This document shows, one piece after another, positions 18,046-25,834 of a DNA stretch of 64,000 nt; position 1 is the stretch's first letter; every line of letters begins with the position of its first letter. The stretch is from an uncultured Pelagibacteraceae bacterium (GTDB lineage: Bacteria > Pseudomonadota > Alphaproteobacteria > Pelagibacterales > Pelagibacteraceae), in assembly GCA_902566315.1 (NCBI GenBank), contig CACFIL010000003.1, forward strand, positions 20,654 to 84,653, written 5' to 3'. A model generated the notes under the pieces. That model was not told the origin of the DNA. It searched no databases and worked only from the letters and a program-made list of their open reading frames with translations. The translations under genes were made by a program, and so were the position numbers.

Positions 18046-19686
18046 ATGAGCTCTAAAAACTTCTTATATAACAAAAAGATTATTTTAGATAATTTTAACA
18101 AAGGCAAATTTGAAAAAGTTGTTAAACTTGGAAAGAAATTGCTAAAATTAAAAAAAGATTTTCAAATATTATATGTATTAGGATTAACTTATTTAACCTT
18201 AAAGAATTATTTAGAAGCTGAAAAATATTTTAGTAATATTGTTTTATTGAAGCCTGATGCAGAAAATTATTACATATATGGGAATATTCATAAGCAATTG
18301 AAAAATTATAATAAAGCCTCAGAATATTTTTTAAAAGCCATTAGTCTAAAGCATGACTATTCAGAAGCTTATAATAATTTAGGAAATACTAAATTTAAAT
18401 TAGGGTTAACTGAAGAAGCAATCAAAAATTACAAAAATGCAATAAAATTTAGTAAAAAAAATATTCAGGCTTATTTTAATTTAGCACACGTCTTCAGTGA
18501 AGAAAAAAATTTTGAAGACCTAAAAAAAATACTTCAAGAAGTATTGAAATTAGATGAAAAAAATACCACAGCCTTGAATGACTTAGGATACCTAAATTTA
18601 ATTCTTGGAAATATAGATGAAGGAAGAAGATTATTTAAAAAAGTAATTGAAATTGACAACAAACACATAAGAGCCTTTAAAAATTATTTTTTAATTACAA
18701 AAGTAGAAAAAGATAACGAATTTTTAAAAAAACTAGAAAAAATTGACTTATCAAATGTAAATAATGAGGATAAAATATTTGCATACACTAGTCTTAGTAA
18801 ATGTAACTTTGATTTAGATAATTCTGATTTAGCTCTTAAGTATCTCGCAGAGTCACATAAAATAAAAAAACTAAAGTCAAACTTTAGTTTTGAAACAGAA
18901 AAAAAACTCTTTGATAAAATAAAAAATATTTTTAAACAAAATGAAGATAGACCAAATAAGCATACAAATAAGCTTGATTTCATACCAATTTTTATTCTTG
19001 GTATGCCAAGATCTGGAACAACTCTATTAGAACAAGTTCTTTCATCTCACTCAAATATACATGGTGCTGGTGAACTTAATTACTTGCCTAAAATTATAGA
19101 TGATGTTGGGTTAGATAAGATTAAAAACTTTGATAGCTTTATTAAAAATATAAGATCTGAATATTATAAAAAAATTATGCAATTAAGTAACAAAAAATTT
19201 ATTATTGATAAATTACCAATGAATTTTAGATGGATAGGCTTCATAGTCAAAGCCTTTCCTGAAGCTAAAATAATTCACGTGCAAAGAAATCCAATGGCTA
19301 TTTGTTGGTCAAATTACAAAATTAATTTTCCTGATCCAGGTATGGATTATTCTCTAAGTCAAAAGGACACTGCAAAATATTATATATTGTATGATGACCT
19401 CATGAAATTTTGGTCAGAAAGACTAAAAAAAAAAATAATAAACATAAACTATGAAAATTTTGTAAATAATTTTGTAAATCAAACACACAGTTTAGTTGAG
19501 AAACTTGAAATTAAATGGGAAGAAAATCTTAAAAATTATAGGAAAAATGCTAGACCAGTACAAACCGCATCTCTCTTGCAGGTGAGGGGAACAATTAAAA
19601 AAAATACCTCTGAAGATTGGAAAAAATATAGACATCATTTAAAAGTAATGCAGGAAACTCTAGATGCAGCTAAAATAGAATATTAA
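18046..19686 (+). CDS. TPR-sulfotransferase fusion protein
   Basis: The 546-residue protein joins a TPR region (about residues 5-280, with SEAYNNLGNTKFKLGLTEEA as one clear unit) to a sulfotransferase domain (about 310-545). The PAPS 5'-phosphosulfate loop is FILGMPRSGTTLLEQVLSSH (near residue 319) and the 3'-phosphate motif is IIHVQRNPMAICWSNY (near 409-424). GAGELNYLPKI follows the first motif, as in the bacterial TPR-sulfotransferase family. It transfers sulfate from PAPS to an unknown acceptor; the TPR part probably selects a protein or glycan partner. The N-terminal half is paralogous to the TPR protein at 16.7 kb. Confidence 0.9.
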   Translation: MSSKNFLYNKKIILDNFNKGKFEKVVKLGKKLLKLKKDFQILYVLGLTYLTLKNYLEAEKYFSNIVLLKPDAENYYIYGNIHKQLKNYNKASEYFLKAISLKHDYSEAYNNLGNTKFKLGLTEEAIKNYKNAIKFSKKNIQAYFNLAHVFSEEKNFEDLKKILQEVLKLDEKNTTALNDLGYLNLILGNIDEGRRLFKKVIEIDNKHIRAFKNYFLITKVEKDNEFLKKLEKIDLSNVNNEDKIFAYTSLSKCNFDLDNSDLALKYLAESHKIKKLKSNFSFETEKKLFDKIKNIFKQNEDRPNKHTNKLDFIPIFILGMPRSGTTLLEQVLSSHSNIHGAGELNYLPKIIDDVGLDKIKNFDSFIKNIRSEYYKKIMQLSNKKFIIDKLPMNFRWIGFIVKAFPEAKIIHVQRNPMAICWSNYKINFPDPGMDYSLSQKDTAKYYILYDDLMKFWSERLKKKIININYENFVNNFVNQTHSLVEKLEIKWEENLKNYRKNARPVQTASLLQVRGTIKKNTSEDWKKYRHHLKVMQETLDAAKIEY

Positions 19687-19751
19687 ATGTTCAAGATTAA
19701 TATTTGACTATTGCTTAATTTCAAAAAAACTACTACTTTCAACCATTATAG

Positions 19752-19797
19752 AACAAGCGGGCATAGCTCAGTGGTAGAGCGTCTCGTTGCCAACGAG
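19752..19797 (+). repeat. Left 46-nt direct repeat: 5' fragment of tRNA-Gly(GCC)
   Basis: Identical over 46 nt to 21399-21444. It contains the acceptor 5' strand, D arm and anticodon arm of tRNA-Gly (GCGGGCATAGCTCAGTGG from 19757, anticodon loop TTGCCAA). After CGAG the sequence diverges (GTAGTCCTTGGTTTTTTATC) and no T arm or acceptor 3' strand can be formed, so this copy cannot be a working tRNA. A tRNA finder might still give a weak hit here. Confidence 0.9.
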
Positions 19798-19856
19798 GTA
19801 GTCCTTGGTTTTTTATCCTTGCTAATCTTAGTCTTTCTCAACGTCTAGTTAATCTT

Positions 19857-19883
19857 GACACACTCACGACACACTTTGACACA
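19857..19883. repeat. Left array of three phased GACACA hexamers
   Basis: GACACA occurs at 19857, 19868 and 19878, spaced 11 and 10 nt, about one helical turn. The first 17 nt (GACACACTCACGACACA) are repeated exactly at 21312-21328 near the other end of the cassette. Helically phased short repeats beside an attachment core resemble arm-type binding sites of tyrosine recombinases; that role is inferred. The region 19687-19990 otherwise holds only the tRNA fragment and the propeller gene's promoter region. Confidence 0.6.
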
Positions 19884-19990
19884 GAAAAGAAAAATTATGG
19901 TGAGTGGAATAAAATATAATTGTAATTAAACTGTTACAAATTTTTCATCTTGTTTTGATAACTTTTCAGAAAATCAAATAGGAATATATA

Positions 19991-21241
19991 ATGATAAAAT
20001 TAATCTTAGCAGGCCTTCTGTCCTCAACTGCATTTGTTAGCACAGTAAATGCAGACTTTAAAGAAATTGGGAAATTTGGAACACCAGCAAATAACCCTAG
20101 TGCAGAAGAAACTTCAGCAGAAATAATTGCAGCAACAGCAGATGGCATGAAACTGGTATATAGCGATAGCCCTGCAAACGCATTAGGCATGATTGATATT
20201 ACTGATCCAGCAAATCCGAAACCATTAGGCCACATGAATTTAGGTGGTGAACCAACTAGTGTTGCAATCAAAAATGGACAAGCATTTGTAGGTATTAATA
20301 CTTCTCCAAACTATGTAGAGCCAAGTGGTCACTTATTAGTTGTTGATCTTGCCTCAGGAAAAGAAGTTACAAAAGTAGAACTAGGTGGACAGCCAGACTC
20401 GGTTGCAGTTAGTCCAGATGGAACTTTTGTGGCAATAGCTATTGAAAATGAACGTAACGAAGATATCAACGATGAAAAAATTCCACAACTTCCAGGGGGT
20501 TTTGTGGCAATTATTAATTTAGCAGATAACAGTGTTACTAAAGCGGACTTAGTTGGTTTTTCAACTATTGCTCCTAACGATCCAGAGCCTGAGTTTGTTG
20601 ATATCAATAATTTAGGTGAAATAGTTGTTACTATGCAAGAGAATAACTGGATGGCGGTTATTGATCGAAGTGGAAAAGTAATTTCAGAGTTTGATGCAGG
20701 ACTAGTAACATTAGAAGGTGTTGACAATAAAAAAGACGGTGAACTAAAGATGGTTGATACCATTGAGAATGTTCGTAGAGAACCAGACGCAGTTAAGTGG
20801 ATTGACAATGATCATTTTGCAACTGCAAATGAAGGTGACTATAAACATGAAGCACCGGGTCAAGCAAAACGTGGTGGTAGTCGTGGATGGACAATCTTTA
20901 ATAAAAATGGTTCGGTGGTATACGAGTCAGGTTCGTCATATGAAAGAGCACTCGCTTCAGCAGGTTACTGGCCAGAAAAACGTGCAGAGAAAAAAGGTGT
21001 AGAACCAGAGTCAGTTGAAGTAGCAATGTATGGTGATACACGTTATATCTTTGTTGGTGCTGAAAGAGCAAATGCTATCGGTGTTTATAAAGCAAATGAT
21101 TTAACAAACCCAGAATTAGTTACTATATTACCAACAGGTATTGGACCAGAAGGTTTGGTTGCTATTCCACAACGGAACTTATTTATAAGTGCTAATGAAG
21201 TTGACAAAGAAAAATCAGTTACAATTTATAGCTTAGATTAA
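19991..21241 (+). CDS. Secreted beta-propeller protein (choice-of-anchor I / alkaline-phosphatase-associated type)
   Basis: The 416-residue protein has a signal peptide (MIKLILAGLLSSTAFVSTVNA) and a repeat-rich mature part with beta-propeller features: MIDITDPANPKPLGHMNLGG, then GGQPDSVAVSPDGTFVAIAI, REPDAVKWIDNDHFATANEG, and ILPTGIGPEGLVAIPQRN. This is close to the secreted choice-of-anchor I proteins found as stand-alone propellers or beside phosphatases; no enzyme active site is evident. Arginine is often CGT (for example in RGGSRG and RAEKK), unlike the AGA use of neighbours, and a GC-rich hairpin follows the gene. Both suggest recent transfer. It is the only gene of the tRNA-Gly cassette. 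Confidence 0.8.
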   Translation: MIKLILAGLLSSTAFVSTVNADFKEIGKFGTPANNPSAEETSAEIIAATADGMKLVYSDSPANALGMIDITDPANPKPLGHMNLGGEPTSVAIKNGQAFVGINTSPNYVEPSGHLLVVDLASGKEVTKVELGGQPDSVAVSPDGTFVAIAIENERNEDINDEKIPQLPGGFVAIINLADNSVTKADLVGFSTIAPNDPEPEFVDINNLGEIVVTMQENNWMAVIDRSGKVISEFDAGLVTLEGVDNKKDGELKMVDTIENVRREPDAVKWIDNDHFATANEGDYKHEAPGQAKRGGSRGWTIFNKNGSVVYESGSSYERALASAGYWPEKRAEKKGVEPESVEVAMYGDTRYIFVGAERANAIGVYKANDLTNPELVTILPTGIGPEGLVAIPQRNLFISANEVDKEKSVTIYSLD

Positions 21242-21258
21242 TAACTAAATTAAGCCTG

Positions 21259-21276
21259 TGGGGGCGTTAGCCCCCA
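21259..21276 (+). terminator. GC-rich hairpin after the propeller gene
   Basis: TGGGGGCGTTAGCCCCCA forms a perfect 7-bp stem with a GTTA loop, 18 nt after the propeller stop. A second A+T-rich hairpin (AAACTTT-CATGT-AAAGTTT) follows before a short run of A. There is no strong U tract directly after the first hairpin, so termination efficiency is uncertain. Such GC-rich terminators are rare in this window and fit an origin outside this genome. Confidence 0.65.
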
Positions 21277-21311
21277 ACATAAACTTTCATGTAAAGTTTT
21301 AAAAAAATCTC

Positions 21312-21328
21312 GACACACTCACGACACA
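21312..21328. repeat. Right copy of the 17-nt cassette repeat
   Basis: GACACACTCACGACACA is an exact direct repeat of 19857-19873. It contains two GACACA hexamers 11 nt apart. It lies about 70 nt before the right 46-nt repeat, as the left copy lies about 60 nt after the left one, giving a roughly symmetrical placement relative to the ends. Confidence 0.75.
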
Positions 21329-21398
21329 GTTGGTGATAAATTTTACTAATTTAACTAATACTTGCATTTCTAAAAACCGCTATCTATAATGATTTTTT

Positions 21399-21444
21399 AA
21401 CAAGCGGGCATAGCTCAGTGGTAGAGCGTCTCGTTGCCAACGAG
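21399..21444 (+). repeat. Right 46-nt direct repeat, within intact tRNA-Gly
   Basis: Identical to 19752-19797. It starts 5 nt before the tRNA-Gly gene (AACAA) and ends inside the anticodon stem, after which only this copy continues as a correct tRNA. Confidence 0.9.
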
Positions 21445-21478
21445 AAGGTCGTGGGTTCGAGTCCCATTGCCCGCTCCA
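21404..21478 (+). tRNA. tRNA-Gly(GCC)
   Basis: The 75-nt sequence folds as a full cloverleaf: acceptor GCGGGCA pairs with TGCCCGC, D arm GCTCAGTGGTAGAGC, anticodon stem TCTCG/CGAGA around loop TTGCCAA (anticodon GCC), T arm GTGGG-TTCGAGT-CCCAT, discriminator T and an encoded CCA. It decodes GGC/GGU. The sulfotransferase ATG follows 5 nt after CCA. The ORF-track start at 21418 falls inside this tRNA and is artificial. Confidence 0.97.
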
Positions 21479-21483
21479 AAATT

Positions 21484-22329
21484 ATGATTATTTGGATCGC
21501 CTCCTATCCCAAAAGTGGAAATACATATCTAAGATCTTTCATTTCTTCATATTTTTTTTCAAAAAAAGGGAAATTTGATTTTGATTTACTTTTAAATATT
21601 CTCCAATTTCCATCGGTTAAATTTGCAAAAAAAAAAATTTATTCTGAATTAGAAGCAAGTCAAAGTTGGATTTTTAATCAGCAACAGTTTTTCTCAGATG
21701 GAAACATACATTTTATAAAGACACATAGCAATTTAAATGAATACAAAGGAAATAATTTTACTACCAAAAATTTAACGCTTGGTGGAATTTATATAGTCAG
21801 AGATCCAAGAAATTTAATAACTTCAATGACTCATCATTATTCATTAGATTATGATCAAGCATATTCAAAGCTAATTAATGAAAATCAAACTCTTTTAGAA
21901 AAACCTATGGATGGTGATTATAGTAATTTTACGTTTTTGGGATCATGGTCTAGTCATTACAAGTCTTGGAAAAATACAAATGAATTTAAAATTTTGTTTA
22001 TAAAGTATGAGGATTTAGAAAATAATAAATATGAGACTTTTAAAAAAATAGTCAATTTTATAAATACTTTAAAAAAAAATAAATCGTCAATTAATGAAAA
22101 AAAACTTATTAATTCTATTAACTCTACAAATTTTTCTAATTTAAAAAATAAAGAGGAAAGGGAGGGTTTCGAAGAAAGTATATATTCAAGATTGGGAGAA
22201 AAAAAACCTTTTTTCAATTTAGGTTTTAATAATAGATGGCAAAAAATCTTGCCAAAAAATATTTTAAATAAATTAAATAATGCTTTGCAAAATGAATTAA
22301 ATGACTTAAATTATATTATTCATGAATGA
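21484..22329 (+). CDS. Sulfotransferase domain protein
   Basis: The 281-residue enzyme starts at ATG 21484 (MIIWIASYPKSGNTYLRSF), which places the PAPS 5'-phosphosulfate loop YPKSGNTYLR at the N-terminus as in the Sulfotransfer_1 family. The 3'-phosphate motif is GIYIVRDPRNLITSMTHHYS, and the C-terminal part has FNNRWQKILPKN as in the family's RxGxxGxWK/R region. THSNLNEY may carry the catalytic His. The acceptor is unknown. The ATG lies 5 nt after tRNA-Gly, so the message probably begins by tRNA processing or from the tRNA promoter. It overlaps phhB by 8 nt. Confidence 0.87.
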   Translation: MIIWIASYPKSGNTYLRSFISSYFFSKKGKFDFDLLLNILQFPSVKFAKKKIYSELEASQSWIFNQQQFFSDGNIHFIKTHSNLNEYKGNNFTTKNLTLGGIYIVRDPRNLITSMTHHYSLDYDQAYSKLINENQTLLEKPMDGDYSNFTFLGSWSSHYKSWKNTNEFKILFIKYEDLENNKYETFKKIVNFINTLKKNKSSINEKKLINSINSTNFSNLKNKEEREGFEESIYSRLGEKKPFFNLGFNNRWQKILPKNILNKLNNALQNELNDLNYIIHE

Positions 22330-22657
22330 TCTAGCAGACAAAAAATGTATTCCGTGTGAGGGTGGTATACCAAGTTTTAACTTAGAAGAAATACACAAGT
22401 ATCTCAAGAAGGTTGATGGCTGGGATGTAGAGTCAATCGAAAATAAGAACTATTATATTATTAAAAACTTCAAATTTAATAATTTCTTAGAGAGTCAGAC
22501 TTTTGTGAATAAAGTCGGAGAAGTAGCTGAAAATGAAGGTCATCATCCTGATATATGGTTTGGATGGGGATACGCAAAGATTAAAATACAAACCCATGCA
22601 ATAAATGGATTGCATGAAAGCGATTTTGTTCTTGCCGCAAAAATAGATAAAATATAA
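22322..22657 (+). CDS. phhB: Pterin-4a-carbinolamine dehydratase
   Basis: The 111-residue product has the PCD/DCoH signature NEGHHPDIWFGWGYAKIKI with the catalytic HHP, preceded by FKFNNFLESQTFVNKVGEVAE and followed by THAINGLHESDFVLAAKID. It recycles tetrahydrobiopterin/pterin cofactor during aromatic hydroxylation, or serves a Moco-related or folate-related role where no hydroxylase is present. No phenylalanine hydroxylase is in the window. It overlaps the sulfotransferase gene by 8 nt and converges on purH. Confidence 0.94.
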   Translation: MNDLADKKCIPCEGGIPSFNLEEIHKYLKKVDGWDVESIENKNYYIIKNFKFNNFLESQTFVNKVGEVAENEGHHPDIWFGWGYAKIKIQTHAINGLHESDFVLAAKIDKI

Positions 22658-22663
22658 AAATTT

Positions 22664-24208
22664 TTAATGCTTAAAGTGTCTGGTTTTTGAAAATACTAAT
22701 ATAACACCTAATTTGTCTGCAAACTTAATAATTTCTTTATCACGAATGGATCCAGAAGGTTGAATTATTGCGCTTACTCCATTTTGAACTAAAGTTTCAA
22801 TTCCATCTACGAATGGAAAAAATGCATCTGAGGCTCCTATGATTATGTCATTTTCACGAATTTTTTGGAATTTTTTCATTTTATTTATCGCTATTTTACA
22901 ACTATCTAACCTACTTGATTGACCCGATCCAATCCCAATAGTTGAGCTGTCTTTTGTTAGAACGATTGCATTAGACTTTACGCTTCTACATATATTGAAA
23001 GCAAATATTAAGTCATCCAAAATTTTCTTTGTTGGTTTAACTTTAGATACAACTTTAAAATTATGTCTAGTAAAAATTTTGTTATCTGCACTTTGAAGTA
23101 ATAAAGAATCGAAGTGGCTAGTGATATTGTTTAAGTTTTGTTTACCTAATTTTGACGCATCAATTAATCTTAAATTTTTCTTTTTCCTTAGAATTTTAAG
23201 TGAATCTTTATCAAAACCAATTCCAATGATTACTTCTAAAAAAATTTTATTCAATTCTAAGGCTATTTTTTTATTTACTTTAAAATTACATGAAACAATT
23301 CCTCCAAATGCACTTATAGGATCACAAGCCAAAGCTTCTTTATAACTTTCAATTTTATTATTATTAATCGATACACCACATGGATTCGCGTGTTTTACAA
23401 TTACAGTTCCAGTATTTTTTGGAAGTGTTCTTGAAATATTAAGAGCTGCATAAATATCATTATAATTGTTATAACTGAGTTTTTTCCCATTCAATTTGGA
23501 TATATTTAAATTATTACTTTTAGAATAAATTGCAGAATATTGATGAGGGTTTTCACCGTATCGTAAAACTTCAACTAAATTACCATGAATAGTTTTTTTC
23601 TGAGGAAAGTAGTCTTTATTTTCATTATTCAAATATTCTGAAATGACAGAGTCATAGTATGCTGTAAAATTAAAAGCTTCTTGAGATAATTTTTTTCTAA
23701 ATTCCAAACTTGTGGAACCTTTATTTTTTTTTAAATTCAAAACAAATTCTTTGTACTGATGTGGAGAGGTTAGAACGGTCGTATATTTATAGTTTTTAGC
23801 CGCTGCTCTAACAAGTGTTGGTCCTCCAATATCTATATTTTCAATGAGTTTATTATGATTTCTTGTACTTCTTAACTTTGCTTCAAATGGGTAAAAATTA
23901 ACAATAACTAGATCTATTTCATCATAACTATTCTTCTTGAGCTGTTTTTTATGAATTTTGTTTTCTCTTTTATTTAAAATACCCGCATATAACTTTGGAT
24001 GAAGTGTTTTTACCCTACCATCTAAAATCTCATCAGTATTTGTATATTCTGATACTTCTGTGCATTTAAAGCCTAATTTCTTAATCTCTCTAGATGTACC
24101 CCCTGAGCTTATAATATTCACTTTGTATTTTTCAAGGGTATTTAATACTAACTTTAAATCAGATTTATCTGAAAGAGATATAATTGCTCTTTTAATTTTA
24201 TTACTCAT
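22664..24208 (-). CDS. purH: Bifunctional AICAR transformylase / IMP cyclohydrolase
   Basis: PurH performs the last two steps of IMP synthesis. The N-terminal MGS-like cyclohydrolase domain shows RAIISLSDKSDL, ISSGGTSREIKKLG and DEILDGRVKTLHPKLYAGIL; the transformylase domain shows LRYGENPHQYSAIY, VKHANPCGV and SAFGGIVSCNF, and later GSGQSSRLDS and ASDAFFPFVDGIE. The total is about 514 residues, normal for the family. The start chosen is ATG 24208, giving a 4-nt ATGA overlap with the upstream heparinase-like gene; the track's start at 24226 adds six residues. AICAR also arrives from HisF in this window. Confidence 0.97.
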   Translation of the reverse strand: MSNKIKRAIISLSDKSDLKLVLNTLEKYKVNIISSGGTSREIKKLGFKCTEVSEYTNTDEILDGRVKTLHPKLYAGILNKRENKIHKKQLKKNSYDEIDLVIVNFYPFEAKLRSTRNHNKLIENIDIGGPTLVRAAAKNYKYTTVLTSPHQYKEFVLNLKKNKGSTSLEFRKKLSQEAFNFTAYYDSVISEYLNNENKDYFPQKKTIHGNLVEVLRYGENPHQYSAIYSKSNNLNISKLNGKKLSYNNYNDIYAALNISRTLPKNTGTVIVKHANPCGVSINNNKIESYKEALACDPISAFGGIVSCNFKVNKKIALELNKIFLEVIIGIGFDKDSLKILRKKKNLRLIDASKLGKQNLNNITSHFDSLLLQSADNKIFTRHNFKVVSKVKPTKKILDDLIFAFNICRSVKSNAIVLTKDSSTIGIGSGQSSRLDSCKIAINKMKKFQKIRENDIIIGASDAFFPFVDGIETLVQNGVSAIIQPSGSIRDKEIIKFADKLGVILVFSKTRHFKH

Positions 24209-25833
24209 ATTTTGCTTATCTGCCATTCAATTAATTGTTCATTAGTCTGAGTATTACCAGATATGAAAATATTCTGGTTCTCAATATATTGATTTTTATT
24301 ACCAAAGTATAGCCCAGTTTCAACTCCTATCAATCCATCATTTGAAAAAAATCTCCAACCAGAATTCTCTAATTCAATCAAAATAGATTTATTATCTTGA
24401 AGCTTTGTTACTTTAATATTTGGTAACAGATGGAACCTTATTTCAAAGTTTGTAACTTTAAAATTTTTTTTTTTTATAAGTTTTTCTTTTCCAAAAATAA
24501 TATTTTTATCTACATCAAATTCTAAACTTCTTTGATGAATTACTCCATATCTAGATAAATATCCATCATGCGAACATTTGATACTCCAATAATTTTTTTG
24601 ATAAGTTACTTCATTGTCAAAGGTTTTGAATCCTTTGCTTACTACACTAGGCCCTGCGGTATTTTTTTTGAAATTACAAGTTGAAGAACTATCCAAAATT
24701 AATGTTGAGTGAGTTGCAGTTGATTTTGAAATTGAATTCAGTTGATGATTATAATCCTGAAAATAACCAGAGTTTGTAATGAGTTTTTTATCTTTAAAAA
24801 AAAATTCAAATGATAATGGTCCACTTTGATAATTTTCTGAATAATTTTTTACTGGATTACTTCCTGTATCCATAGCAAGAATCACATTTTTATTTCTTAA
24901 TATTGTATAGCCAGATGTTTCCAACTTACTATTCTTAAACTTATATCTAAAAAGTGAAAGATACTTATCAAAGTCTTTATTATCTAAATTATTATTTCCA
25001 TTAAATAATAAACTCTGTTTTAACGACCCCCAAATTAACTCATAGGATTTACCAAGGAAATGAATTATTTCATTTAAGTATTCTGGAACATCATTTAAAG
25101 AGTCTTTTAAAAGTTCTCTTATTAAAATAAAATATTTTAAATAAAAAACCATCTGTCTTATATTTCTTGATTTAGGAAAGTAATTATTATCAAACGAAGT
25201 ATTTATAATTTTTTTAAGTAAATCTAATCCATACTCCAAAAATCTATTGTTTTTATATGCTATTCCCGAGAGAGTTATCGCTGTACACCCTATCATCTTG
25301 TCGTTGAAATCTAAGGATCTGTCAATTTCATTCATTAAATGATTTACTTGTTTACTAATTATTTCGTTAAAACTATTTTTATATTTATTTCCAGATTCAT
25401 CATAGGTTATTTTTGAATTTGATATCCAAGCAATTACTCTTTTAGAAAGAATATCTATTTCCCAACTTTTTGTTTCATAGTTTTGGTTCTTTTTAATCCA
25501 ATTTTCAATAATTGACTGTGTAACTTTATTAGATGATTTAAGATCTATTGAAAACAACCAATAAAAACTATGAAGTTTTTTAAAATCATTGTATTTTAAA
25601 TTTTTATTTTCCCATATAGATTGAATATTAAAATCCTCAATCTTCTTTTTTTGTTTTTCGTATTTTATTAATGAACTAAGTATATTAAGACTTGGTTGAT
25701 AAACTAAAACATTCTCATCAACTCTTGAAATTCTTCTATTATAAATAGATGATTTTAAATAAATTTTTCGTATTTGGTTTTTAAAAATAAAATAAAATTC
25801 ATTGATATAATTAAAAGAACTTTTTAAAAACAT
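24205..25833 (-). CDS. Heparinase II/III-like protein
   Basis: The 542-residue protein has an alpha-helical N-terminal half with WLFSIDLKSSNK and ISKQVNHLMNEIDRSLDFNDKMIGC, and a beta-rich C-terminal half (from about residue 310) of the heparinase II/III type (PF07940): SGPLSFEFFFKDKKLITNSG, then NSISKSTATHSTLILDSSST and later SHDGYLSRYGVIHQR. Family members cleave acidic polysaccharides, but a heparinase-like gene between rpe and purH is widely conserved in alphaproteobacteria, which suggests an envelope or glycan role of its own. No signal peptide is evident; the N-terminus (MFLKSSFNYINEF) is only weakly hydrophobic. It is 1 nt from rpe and overlaps purH by 4 nt. Confidence 0.87.
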   Translation of the reverse strand: MFLKSSFNYINEFYFIFKNQIRKIYLKSSIYNRRISRVDENVLVYQPSLNILSSLIKYEKQKKKIEDFNIQSIWENKNLKYNDFKKLHSFYWLFSIDLKSSNKVTQSIIENWIKKNQNYETKSWEIDILSKRVIAWISNSKITYDESGNKYKNSFNEIISKQVNHLMNEIDRSLDFNDKMIGCTAITLSGIAYKNNRFLEYGLDLLKKIINTSFDNNYFPKSRNIRQMVFYLKYFILIRELLKDSLNDVPEYLNEIIHFLGKSYELIWGSLKQSLLFNGNNNLDNKDFDKYLSLFRYKFKNSKLETSGYTILRNKNVILAMDTGSNPVKNYSENYQSGPLSFEFFFKDKKLITNSGYFQDYNHQLNSISKSTATHSTLILDSSSTCNFKKNTAGPSVVSKGFKTFDNEVTYQKNYWSIKCSHDGYLSRYGVIHQRSLEFDVDKNIIFGKEKLIKKKNFKVTNFEIRFHLLPNIKVTKLQDNKSILIELENSGWRFFSNDGLIGVETGLYFGNKNQYIENQNIFISGNTQTNEQLIEWQISKI

Positions 25834-25834
25834 T

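Larger units (their letters stand above)
19752..21398. mobile_element. Candidate tRNA-Gly-targeted cassette, no integrase gene
   Basis: A 46-nt perfect direct repeat (19752-19797 and 21399-21444) contains the 5' half of tRNA-Gly(GCC). Between the copies lie 1.6 kb with a single gene, a secreted beta-propeller whose codon use is unlike its neighbours, and sub-terminal GACACA repeats near both ends. The intact tRNA is at the right end; the left copy is only a fragment. This is the layout left when an element recombines into a tRNA gene and restores it. No recombinase gene lies inside, so it would be a passive cassette or a decayed element. Boundaries are set from the repeat starts and are approximate. 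Confidence 0.6.

Noticed and set aside
19757-19830. A second functional tRNA-Gly
   Set aside because: The T arm and acceptor 3' strand are missing after the anticodon stem, so it cannot fold or be charged.
20329-20808. Minus-strand 159-codon ORF opposite the propeller gene
   Set aside because: Shadow of the propeller gene; low-complexity Ser/Thr-rich translation typical of antisense frames.
21418-21483. ORF-track start of the sulfotransferase
   Set aside because: The first 22 codons lie within tRNA-Gly; ATG 21484 begins exactly at the sulfotransferase core.
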